DNA from: Cetobacterium ceti
GTDB taxonomy: Bacteria > Fusobacteriota > Fusobacteriia > Fusobacteriales > Fusobacteriaceae
Direction of reading: 5' to 3'
Assembly (NCBI RefSeq): GCF_900167275.1
Contig: NZ_FUWX01000013.1
Coordinates: forward strand, 30,543 to 94,542
Length of the DNA: 64,000 bases
Shown in pieces: positions 57,665-64,000 of this stretch. The position numbers and the translations under genes are program-made. A model generated the notes under the pieces. That model saw nothing but the letters and a program-made list of their open reading frames with translations, had not been told where the DNA came from and ran no database searches. How positions within the stretch are numbered: the stretch's first letter is position 1; every line of letters starts with the position of its first letter.

Positions 57665-57692
57665 AAGGCTCTTTTTAGGGCCTTTTTTTTAT
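57665..57692 (+). terminator. Intrinsic terminator of the second brnQ
   Basis: Arms aaggctc and gggcctt pair (with one wobble) and are followed by a T-run. Confidence 0.8.
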
Positions 57693-57819
57693 ATATATTG
57701 TTTATAGTTGTTTATTTGTTTTATTGTTTATTGTTAGAGTACGCAAAAAAACAGAAAATTGATCTTCGCAAACTATTGAAAACAAAGGATTTGGAAGGGA
57801 TAAAAATTCAAAAAAACCA

Positions 57820-57960
57820 TCCTCGTTGTATTATACTAGTTCTCCTCACTAAGTTATACTAGTTCTCCTCACTAAGTTATACTAGTTTCCACCGGACTTT
57901 ATACCTTTTTCCTCGTGGCTTTATACTACTTGAATTTTTCCTCGTTATATTATACCTTTT
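57820..57960 (+). repeat. Six direct iterons of a plasmid-type origin
   Basis: Six copies of a ~22-bp unit at about 57820-57841, 57843-57864, 57866-57887, 57888-57909, 57910-57931 and 57939-57960, with consensus core tcctc-n(5-7)-ttatact. Copies 2 and 3 are identical and 23 bp apart; the others diverge in the centre. The step of about two helical turns puts sites on one DNA face. This is the usual arrangement of initiator-binding iterons upstream of a rep gene. An AT-rich stretch (57961-58007) follows, suiting strand opening. Confidence 0.92.
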
Positions 57961-57963
57961 TAT

Positions 57964-57992
57964 TTGTATTTAAATTCTTTTTATGGTAGAAT
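57964..57992 (+). promoter_or_regulatory. Predicted rep promoter
   Basis: TTGTAT and TAGAAT are separated by 17 bp, between the last iteron and the inverted iteron copy. Confidence 0.6.
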
Positions 57993-58007
57993 TGAGCAAA
58001 AAAATGG

Positions 58008-58027
58008 GTAGTATAAGCCAACGAGGA
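58008..58027 (-). promoter_or_regulatory. Inverted iteron copy: probable Rep autoregulatory operator
   Basis: This 20-base site is the reverse complement of the iteron core (compare iteron 5), and it covers the ribosome-binding site (cgaggag) of the rep gene. In iteron plasmids such inverted copies bind Rep dimers to repress rep. Confidence 0.8.
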
Positions 58028-58034
58028 GTTTTTT

Positions 58035-59825
58035 ATGAAAAAGAAAAAGCTTTTATTTGAGGAAACTATAGAGCATGAAACAGTAGAAACTCTTGAGGAA
58101 AATCTTTCAATAGAAAATTTAGAAATAAATAATCCTAATTTAGTTAGAATTGATATGAATGTTATTGAATTTCCATTATTTAGTAAGAATAATCATAGGA
58201 AAAAAAATCAAGCAATTAAATATTATTTTAACAATAATAGAAATACTTATATAAAAATAGAACCTGTTGTTGGAGACTATATTCCAGGAGATTTTGAAGA
58301 AAAAATTTTTATAGGATTATTAAAAATTATGAAAAAAAAGGGATTTTTACAATCTTTTTATGTGAGTTCTAGTGAAATATTAAATGAGCTAGGATTAGAA
58401 AATAAAATTTATTACAAAAAGTTGAAACAAGGTTTATTAAGATTATCTAAAACAAGTTATGAATTTAAAAATACTTTATATGCGAATAAAGTAAATAGTA
58501 TTTTAGAAGAAACAATAAGCACAAAAATGTTAGATATAAAAATTATAGAACTTAGTAAAGATCAAAAATTAAAAGAATACTATAGAGATAATCGAATAAA
58601 AGAAGTTTATGAAATAAACATATCTAAATATTTTTATGAAAATATAATTAGAAAAGGGTATATGGTTTATGATGCTAATATATTATTAGATATAAATAGT
58701 TCCGTTTCAAGAACTATTTATATGCTTATAAATAAACTAAGATTTACAAAATTATATTTAAGACTTCCAGTTTTATATTTAATTAAACGGATTCCTTTGA
58801 AATTTGATAATAAAAATATATCTAGAACTGTAAATATTTTAGAAAATGCCTGTAAAAATTTAATGATAAATGATTTATTAGAAGGATATAATTTAATTAG
58901 AAATGGAAGTTGGAAAGATTCAGAGTTAGAATTTTATTTTTCAGAATCTCATAATAAAATTAAACAGTTACAATTTTATGATGATAAGAATCATTTTATA
59001 AAAGTTTTAAATAATTTAGAAAATGAAGACTTAATAATAAGTTCAACTGAGGAAAATTCTTTAGCAACTTTAGAAGAATTAAAAAATGAAAATTCAAATT
59101 TTATTTCTTCTGAGGAAAAAATATTAAAAATTATAGAATTATTACCAAAGGGAGCTAAAGATTTAAAAACTTTGCCTAAATTTATAAGTTCTACAATAGA
59201 AATTTATGGATTTGATAGAATGTTACTTGTGGGAGAATATGTAAAGTTAAAAAATCCGAAGAGTATTTTAAGTTATTTGAAAAAAACTTTAGAGAATAAT
59301 TGGGCAGATGAATTTATATTAGAAAAGGAAAAAGAGAAAGAAAAAAAAGATATCCAAATAAAAAAATCTGAAATTTTAGAGGAAACAAATGAAGCTAAAA
59401 AGAAAACTGATAATGAAAGAATAGATATATTACTACAATTTGAAGAATTGCCAAATGAAAAAAAAATAGAAATAGAAGAGTTAGTTTATAGAGAATATAT
59501 AAAAAAAGCTGGAATAGAGAGTAAGTATGTAAAAATGGCTTTTGATAATGGAAAGGAATCTTTAATTGTAGATTATATTTTAGAAAATAATATTTTCTTA
59601 GAAAAAGAAGTTAAAAAAATTGAAATTAGTGGGGATAAATTATCAAAAAGTGAAATAGGACAATTAATTCAAAAAAATGGAGAACAAATCTCTTTAATCT
59701 ATGGATTAGATGAATTAAAAGAATTACAGTTAAAAATGAAAGTAGCAGAAAGTTTATTAGGAGAAGAAATTATCACTGAATTATTAATTTTAAAAAAATT
59801 CCAGGAAGTTCTAAAAAAATTATAA
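58035..59825 (+). CDS. rep: Replication initiator protein (RepA/RPA-type winged helix)
   Basis: A 596-residue initiator. Residues about 50-300 resemble plasmid RepA/RPA winged-helix proteins: an N-terminal region with PGDFEEKIFIGLLKIMKKKG, SSSEILNELGL (a wHTH), and YEINISKYFYENIIRKGYM with SVSRTIYMLINKLR. The C-terminal ~250 residues are an acidic/lysine-rich helical extension not usual in small plasmid Reps. It lies directly after iterons, with GAGGAG before the ATG inside the inverted operator. It should bind the iterons and start replication. Confidence 0.87.
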   Translation: MKKKKLLFEETIEHETVETLEENLSIENLEINNPNLVRIDMNVIEFPLFSKNNHRKKNQAIKYYFNNNRNTYIKIEPVVGDYIPGDFEEKIFIGLLKIMKKKGFLQSFYVSSSEILNELGLENKIYYKKLKQGLLRLSKTSYEFKNTLYANKVNSILEETISTKMLDIKIIELSKDQKLKEYYRDNRIKEVYEINISKYFYENIIRKGYMVYDANILLDINSSVSRTIYMLINKLRFTKLYLRLPVLYLIKRIPLKFDNKNISRTVNILENACKNLMINDLLEGYNLIRNGSWKDSELEFYFSESHNKIKQLQFYDDKNHFIKVLNNLENEDLIISSTEENSLATLEELKNENSNFISSEEKILKIIELLPKGAKDLKTLPKFISSTIEIYGFDRMLLVGEYVKLKNPKSILSYLKKTLENNWADEFILEKEKEKEKKDIQIKKSEILEETNEAKKKTDNERIDILLQFEELPNEKKIEIEELVYREYIKKAGIESKYVKMAFDNGKESLIVDYILENNIFLEKEVKKIEISGDKLSKSEIGQLIQKNGEQISLIYGLDELKELQLKMKVAESLLGEEIITELLILKKFQEVLKKL

Positions 59826-59900
59826 AAATTAATTGTTTTGTTAGAAAAAGGAGTATACTTGAATTAATATAATTGAAATTTTGTTGAAGGGGAGATTTTT

Positions 59901-60167
59901 ATGAAAATTCAAGTAAAAAATGATAATGATAGTTTAAACTTTGATTCTAAAAAACTTTTAGAAATATGGGAAGAAAAAAAAGGCCAAAAAGGCTGGGCTT
60001 GTTGTAATTTGGAATGTGATGAAAAAGCTACCGATGGAATATATGTGGAAAAGACAGGCAAGAATGAAGATGGGAAAAAATATATCATACCTGTATGTAG
60101 ATCTTGTAAAAATATGAAAAATTTTCAGTATTATATAAATATAGACAAATTATTAGAAGTTAAGTAG
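59901..60167 (+). CDS. Small cysteine-containing hypothetical protein
   Basis: An 88-residue soluble protein with CCNLECDEKAT near residue 33 and VCRSCKNM near residue 66, a likely four-cysteine zinc site. Not recognised. It lies 75 bp after rep on the same strand with GGGGAG before the start, and ends at a terminator. May be a replicon accessory factor. Confidence 0.6.
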   Translation: MKIQVKNDNDSLNFDSKKLLEIWEEKKGQKGWACCNLECDEKATDGIYVEKTGKNEDGKKYIIPVCRSCKNMKNFQYYINIDKLLEVK

Positions 60168-60170
60168 ATT

Positions 60171-60206
60171 AAAAAATAGGAGTTAGTTATAAGACTCCTA
60201 TTTTTT
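60171..60206 (+). terminator. Intrinsic terminator after the cysteine-containing gene
   Basis: Perfect 13-bp arms aaaaaataggagt / actcctatttttt. Confidence 0.88.
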
Positions 60207-60254
60207 ATTGGAAAATATAGTATAATTATAAAAAAAATAAGGAGTAATTTAAAG

Positions 60255-61523
60255 ATGATCAATAAATATATATTTTATTTTTTAATAATAGGTAATTTTT
60301 TATTTGGAGCAGACAATTTAAAAATTAATTTTGAAAGAAATGAACCTATATTAGGAAGTGAATATTATGTAGAAATAAATAATTTTTCTCAGGGATTTTA
60401 TAAAAATGCAACGGGATATTCCCAGTCTGTAAAAGTAGAGGGAAAACCATTAAGATTAAAACCAAACTTAAAAACTATTAAAATCGATTTTAAAGGTCAA
60501 GAATATTATTTTGATGTGAATGCATCGCAAAATAAAGAAAAACACTTTAAAATCGATTTTAAAGGGGTTATAATTGATTTTAAATGGAGATGTGAAGATA
60601 AAGATTCAGTTTTTTTTAAAATAGATCAATGGGATTTAGAAAAAAAAGATATTAATTTCAAAATGACATATGTTTATGAAGATGAGGAAGAAAGTCAAAA
60701 TGTAAATATCTTTATTCCTAGATTAAATCCAATAATTTATTTTTATGGAAAAATTAATAAAAATATTTTAGTAAAAAAAAGAAAATATAAAGAAAATATA
60801 ATTTTATTAAAGGAACTAAGATTAAAAGATTATGATTATTCAATCTTTTCGAAATTTAATTTTTTTAATGATGAAAATATTGAGGTAATAGGAAAAAATT
60901 ATAAAGGTAAAGGGAAGATATTGTATTTAGAAAAAATAGAAAAGAATATTTATAAAGAGGTAACAAATCTTAATATTCAAGATTATATAAATAAAAATAT
61001 TTTTTTAGGATTAGAAATTCCTAAAGACTTAAAACCAGCTGAGGATTATGTTGCTCAGGGAAATATTTTAAGTTTAGCATACAATGATAAAGCAGAAAAA
61101 TTATTAAATAAAGTTATTTTATTAAAAGTTGAATATCCTAGAATAAACAGAAAAATTATTTTAACAAAAGAATTTAATAATTGTGAAGAGATTAATATAA
61201 ATAATTTCTTGGGAAAAAATAAAAATTACATTTTTTTTGAAAAAAATATAAAAAAAGAAAAAATTTTTGATAAAATATTGTTATTAAGATATAAGAATAA
61301 AAACATATTTAAATTTATTGTAGATAAAAATGGAAATTCTAAGGAAAAATATTTTGATAATTTTTCTATTAAAGTTATTAATGGAGATATAATAGTAAAA
61401 TTACAAAAATCTTTTTTAAAAAAATCTTTTTATTTAAATTTTGATATTTTAAATAAAAAAAATGAATTAGAAAAAACATTGCTGCTAAATTTTAAAAGAG
61501 AAAATATTTATATTATTGAATAA
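60255..61523 (+). CDS. Exported hypothetical protein
   Basis: A 422-residue protein with a signal peptide (IFYFLIIGNFLFGAD), no lipobox and no membrane span. The mature part is lysine- and asparagine-rich with beta-rich strands and two IDFKG repeats near residues 76 and 98. No family recognised. It is placed between the rep and parA genes on the same strand, an odd location for a periplasmic or surface protein; its start has AAGGAG. Confidence 0.6.
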   Translation: MINKYIFYFLIIGNFLFGADNLKINFERNEPILGSEYYVEINNFSQGFYKNATGYSQSVKVEGKPLRLKPNLKTIKIDFKGQEYYFDVNASQNKEKHFKIDFKGVIIDFKWRCEDKDSVFFKIDQWDLEKKDINFKMTYVYEDEEESQNVNIFIPRLNPIIYFYGKINKNILVKKRKYKENIILLKELRLKDYDYSIFSKFNFFNDENIEVIGKNYKGKGKILYLEKIEKNIYKEVTNLNIQDYINKNIFLGLEIPKDLKPAEDYVAQGNILSLAYNDKAEKLLNKVILLKVEYPRINRKIILTKEFNNCEEININNFLGKNKNYIFFEKNIKKEKIFDKILLLRYKNKNIFKFIVDKNGNSKEKYFDNFSIKVINGDIIVKLQKSFLKKSFYLNFDILNKKNELEKTLLLNFKRENIYIIE

Positions 61524-61556
61524 ATTATTTAAGAAATAGAGTGGGAGGAAGACGTT

Positions 61557-62315
61557 GTGAAGAAAATAGTTGTTGCTAATAATAAAGGTGGAGTATCTAA
61601 AACTACATCAGTACTAAATTTAGCTGGATATTTTGCCAATAAAAAATATAAAGTATTAGTTATTGATTTGGATCCTCAAGCAAATTTGACTGATTCTTTT
61701 GGAGTTGAAATAGAGAATACTGAAAATAATGCATATTTAGCATTAAAAGAAAAAAATATTGAATCATATATTTTAAAAATTAATGAAAATATAGATTTGT
61801 TACCAGCAAATTTAGATTTAGAAAAGGCAAATTTAGATTTTGTATCAATATTAGGAAGAGAATTATTATTGAGAAAAGGTTTGTCAAAAGTTGAAAAAAA
61901 TTATGATATTTGTTTAATAGATACATCTCCAAATTTATCAACGTTAACATTAAACGCATTATCTTGTGCAGATAGTGTATATATTCCATTAAGAACAGGA
62001 TATTATGAAATGCGTGGAGTATCAGTACTTTTAGATGTAATAGAACAAATTAAAGAGGATATAAATCCTAAATTAATATTAGGAGGAGTATTTTTAACTC
62101 AATATGATAATAGAACGAATATAACTACAGAAGTAGTTGAAAATTTAAAAAAATATTTTGGGGAAAGTTTGATGAAAAGTAAAATTAGAAATAATATTTC
62201 TTTAGTTGAAGCGCCAGCATTAATAAAAAATATTTTTGACTATAAACCACAAAGTAATGGTGCAAAAGATTATGAAGCTTTAGGAGATGAGATACTAGAA
62301 AGGGAAAAAATATAA
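61557..62315 (+). CDS. parA: ParA-family partition ATPase
   Basis: A 252-residue Walker ATPase with deviant P-loop NNKGGVSKTTSVLNLAGYFA, DLDPQANLTDSFG near residue 38, and DTSPNLSTLTLNALSCAD near residue 120. No N-terminal HTH, so it is the short ParA/Soj-like (type Ib-like size but Soj motifs) form. It segregates the replicon with a partner protein bound at a centromere. Start is GTG after GGGAGGA. The stop overlaps the next gene's start (TAATG), so the two are translated together. Confidence 0.94.
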   Translation: MKKIVVANNKGGVSKTTSVLNLAGYFANKKYKVLVIDLDPQANLTDSFGVEIENTENNAYLALKEKNIESYILKINENIDLLPANLDLEKANLDFVSILGRELLLRKGLSKVEKNYDICLIDTSPNLSTLTLNALSCADSVYIPLRTGYYEMRGVSVLLDVIEQIKEDINPKLILGGVFLTQYDNRTNITTEVVENLKKYFGESLMKSKIRNNISLVEAPALIKNIFDYKPQSNGAKDYEALGDEILEREKI

Positions 62316-62947
62316 TGACAAGAATAAGTTTTTTAAATAAAAGAGATCCGTTTAATAAGGAAAAAATAGAAAAAGTAGAGGAAAGTTTAGTTGATTATGA
62401 AGCTTTAGAAATAGTAGGTGAGGATAAAAAAAACTTAATAAAATGTGAAAAAAATATAATTTTTCATAGGGAAAAAGTGAAAGAACACTTGATGTCTATT
62501 TCAGAAACTTTATATGAAGCACAGCAAGTTTTAGCTAAACATGGAAATGGATCTTTTAAAATTTGGTTTGAAAAGTTAGGATTAAAAAAAGATTTTGTAT
62601 ATATGTGTTTGAAAAGATATTCTTTATATTTAGAATATAATAAAGAAAATATAATGTTATTACCTGATAGGACAGTAAAAGATTTAGTTAGATTAAATAT
62701 AGAAAAGAATTCTGAGATAATTTTAGAAATATTAGATAGTGGAAAAGTTGGAGAAAAAATAAAAGAGATAAAAGAAAGTTTGTCGGTCAGACCGACAAAC
62801 TTTTTAGAAAATAATATTAGGAATTACAAAATAGAAGGTGAATTAAAAAAAATTGAAAAAAATATTCTTAAATATAAAGAAAAAATATTAGAACTAGAAA
62901 ATCAAAAAAAATATTTAATAGAAATTTTACAAAAATGTCCTAAATAA
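62315..62947 (+). CDS. ParB-position centromere-binding candidate (DUF3102-like)
   Basis: A 210-residue protein in the normal parB slot, sharing TAATG with parA. It lacks the ParB GERRxRA box. Residues 50-100 (SISETLYEAQQVLAKHGNGS, then FKIWFEKLGLKKDFVYMCLK) resemble DUF3102 HTH-like proteins, and the C-terminal 50 residues form a coiled coil for dimerisation. Residue stretch SLSVRPTNF is encoded by a 29-bp palindrome. Likely the DNA-binding partner of ParA, but that is inferred from position. Confidence 0.6.
   Translation: MTRISFLNKRDPFNKEKIEKVEESLVDYEALEIVGEDKKNLIKCEKNIIFHREKVKEHLMSISETLYEAQQVLAKHGNGSFKIWFEKLGLKKDFVYMCLKRYSLYLEYNKENIMLLPDRTVKDLVRLNIEKNSEIILEILDSGKVGEKIKEIKESLSVRPTNFLENNIRNYKIEGELKKIEKNILKYKEKILELENQKKYLIEILQKCPK
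62775..62803. repeat. 29-bp perfect inverted repeat inside the parA-partner gene
   Basis: 13-bp arms aaagtttgtcggt and accgacaaacttt around CAG. Its GC content is far above the flanks. It is followed by TTTTT and can also fold as a terminator-like hairpin in the RNA. Candidate centromere (parS-like) site. Confidence 0.8.
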
Positions 62948-62970
62948 AATTGGGGCATTTTTTTTAAAAG
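62933..62970 (+). terminator. Intrinsic terminator of the parA operon
   Basis: aaatgtcc and gggcattt pair (one wobble) followed by eight T; overlaps the stop codon. Confidence 0.75.
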
Positions 62971-63016
62971 GAATTTTGAAATTTGAAGTATATAAAATAT
63001 ATCTAAAAAAAAGGGG

Positions 63017-63454
63017 ATGATATTTATAGAAAAATTAATAGTGAAAGAGATATTAAAGAATTCATTAAAAAATTTAATTACATATGAAAAAGAAATTTTA
63101 AACAAAAAAAAGAATAAAAAGTATATAAATTATAAATTAGTAGAGTATTTAGAAAAAGAAATGAAACAATTAACAACTATAACTCTAGAGGAAAGTAAAG
63201 AATTTTTAAGTTCAAGTATTTATATTAATGGAAAAGACATGCCTACAACAAATTTAGTAGCAATTACTTTAAAGCATGATGAACTAGATATCAATGATAT
63301 TAATAAAATTATTGCGATGAAAAGAGAACCTTATGAATATAAACACTCTTTAGGAATTGAATGGAATAAAAAATTTATATATATTTTCTTTTGTGAAGAT
63401 GGGAATAATATGAAAAAAATAAAATTTTGCAAGGAAAATAAAATTTTTTTATAA
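63017..63454 (+). CDS. Hypothetical protein of the replicon block
   Basis: A 145-residue soluble protein, rich in Lys and Ile, with ITLKHDELDINDINKIIAMK near residue 90. Not recognised. The ATG at 63017 directly abuts AAGGGG, so the exact start is uncertain; it may begin a few codons later at the GTG near 63044. It follows the par operon on the same strand. Confidence 0.5.
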   Translation: MIFIEKLIVKEILKNSLKNLITYEKEILNKKKNKKYINYKLVEYLEKEMKQLTTITLEESKEFLSSSIYINGKDMPTTNLVAITLKHDELDINDINKIIAMKREPYEYKHSLGIEWNKKFIYIFFCEDGNNMKKIKFCKENKIFL

Positions 63455-63522
63455 GATACTTTATATCCTAGAAAAAATAAAAATTATATGTTAAAATCAA
63501 AAAAAACAGGGAGATGATCAAA

Positions 63523-63729
63523 ATGATAAAGACATATAAACTTTCAAATGTTAAATGTAATTCTTGTGTTAAATTAATTGAAATGACATTAAAGGATATA
63601 GAAGGAATAACAAGTGCTACTGTTGATTTAAACTCAAAATTATTAACAATAGATTTTGATCCAAATATAATTTCAGAAGAAAAATGGATAGAAGAATTAG
63701 ATAGTATAGGCCATGGAATTGATAGATAA
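63523..63729 (+). CDS. Heavy-metal-associated (CopZ-like) metallochaperone
   Basis: A 68-residue HMA domain with the metal-binding pair in LSNVKCNSCVKLIE (CxxC) and the beta-alpha-beta pattern GITSATVDLNSKLLTIDFD. These proteins carry Cu(I) to a P-type ATPase or a repressor. The usual M before T/H of CopZ is replaced by VK, so the metal specificity is not certain. Start at 63523, nine bases after AGGGAG. It ends at its own terminator. Confidence 0.88.
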   Translation: MIKTYKLSNVKCNSCVKLIEMTLKDIEGITSATVDLNSKLLTIDFDPNIISEEKWIEELDSIGHGIDR

Positions 63730-63737
63730 TAACTGTG

Positions 63738-63775
63738 AAAAGTTCTTTGATTAAGTATTCAGAGGACTTTTTTAT
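63738..63775 (+). terminator. Intrinsic terminator of the HMA gene
   Basis: Arms aaaagttctttga / tcagaggactttt pair through G-U wobbles, then TTTTT. Confidence 0.75.
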
Positions 63776-63840
63776 TTGCATTAATAGATAAGGTATAGTA
63801 TTATGTGCCTAGAGTTTTTTAGAAATTTAAGGAGGTTATT

Positions 63841-64000
63841 ATGGCAACTGTTTATGAGAAGTCGCTTAAATTACATGAAGAAAATTATGGAAAAGTAGAA
63901 ATAATATCAAAAGTTGATGTTAATAATAAAGAGGAATTAAGTTTAGCTTATTCTCCAGGAGTAGCAGCACCATGTTTAGCTATTAAGGAAAATAAAGAGG
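63841..64000 (+). CDS. Malic enzyme (NAD(P)-dependent), cut by window end
   Basis: The first 53 codons are present: MATVYEKSLKLHEENYGKVE, then LSLAYSPGVAAPC, the N-terminal signature of bacterial malic enzymes (MaeB/YtsJ type), which decarboxylate malate to pyruvate. AAGGAGG lies before the ATG. A core carbon-metabolism gene right after a plasmid-type partition block supports a large secondary replicon. Confidence 0.9.
   Translation, partial: MATVYEKSLKLHEENYGKVEIISKVDVNNKEELSLAYSPGVAAPCLAIKENKE

Noticed and set aside
57662..57862. Reading frame of 66 codons between brnQ and the origin
   Set aside because: It begins inside the brnQ terminator, has no ribosome-binding site and ends within the iterons; its protein-like start is produced by the T-rich terminator.
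57820..57960. Short regularly spaced repeats suggesting a CRISPR array
   Set aside because: Repeats are contiguous at 22-23 bp with no unique spacers and lie directly upstream of a Rep gene, so they are iterons.
1..64000. tRNA or rRNA genes, insertion sequences, prophage
   Set aside because: I saw no tRNA-like cloverleaf with the conserved GTTCRA loop, no rRNA core sequence and no transposase, integrase or phage structural motif; a tRNAscan-SE run would settle the tRNA question.

Overview
The window is very AT-rich and carries Gram-negative cell-envelope genes: an autotransporter, an outer-membrane beta-barrel and exported proteins with Ala-X-Ala-type signal peptides. These sit beside Firmicute-like metabolic genes, namely amino-acid transporters of the BrnQ and NhaC types, alanine dehydrogenase and a DUF711/ACT pair. 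That mix fits the phylum Fusobacteriota, most likely a Cetobacterium- or Ilyobacter-like anaerobe of an animal gut or sediment. This is inferred from content; no rRNA or tRNA gene is present to confirm it.

Layout. 1-3.7 kb: glycerate utilisation (GntR-family regulator, glycerate kinase, GntP permease). 3.8-7.1 kb: an SGNH-esterase autotransporter. 7.1-16.9 kb: a Crp-like regulator with an MFS transporter, a CcdA-thioredoxin fusion, nitroreductase, a thioredoxin-reductase-like flavoprotein, an alpha/beta hydrolase, a decayed ROK regulator and a sodium/solute symporter. 16.9-26 kb: glyA, NADH oxidase, a MATE pump divergent from its MerR regulator, a methionine-rich exported protein, an outer-membrane protein behind a c-di-GMP riboswitch, a lipase-like hydrolase and yaaA. 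26-30.8 kb: NhaC antiporter, a small Sm-like protein, alanine dehydrogenase and the DUF711/ACT pair. 31-36.3 kb: solute-binding lipoprotein, PL8 polysaccharide lyase and a membrane AraC regulator. 36.3-44 kb: a two-component system, a 2-hydroxyacid dehydrogenase, BrnQ, an exported bile-salt/penicillin acylase, YjdM and a PucR regulator. 44-48 kb: YeiH, a thioredoxin-like protein, TauE and CoA-disulfide reductase. 48-54.4 kb: an M20 peptidase with a two-gene membrane system, a diguanylate cyclase, a PhnA-like protein, a tiny lipoprotein and an MTA/SAH deaminase. 54.4-57.7 kb: an ABC-F ATPase and a second BrnQ.

57.8-63 kb is a plasmid-type replication and partition block. Six direct iterons of about 22 bp are followed by an inverted copy lying over the ribosome-binding site of a large Rep initiator. 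Then come two unknown genes, parA and a gene in the parB position that carries a 29-bp palindrome. A copper-chaperone-like protein and the start of a malic enzyme follow directly. Core-type metabolism on both sides of a Rep/Par origin suggests that the window comes from a megaplasmid or chromid, or from a chromosome with an integrated replicon.

The most notable regulatory find is the c-di-GMP-I riboswitch at about 24.4 kb (minus strand). It has a consensus promoter upstream and an overlapping intrinsic terminator, and it leads into an outer-membrane protein. A membrane-bound GGDEF enzyme that could supply the ligand is encoded in the same window at 50.7-52.3 kb.
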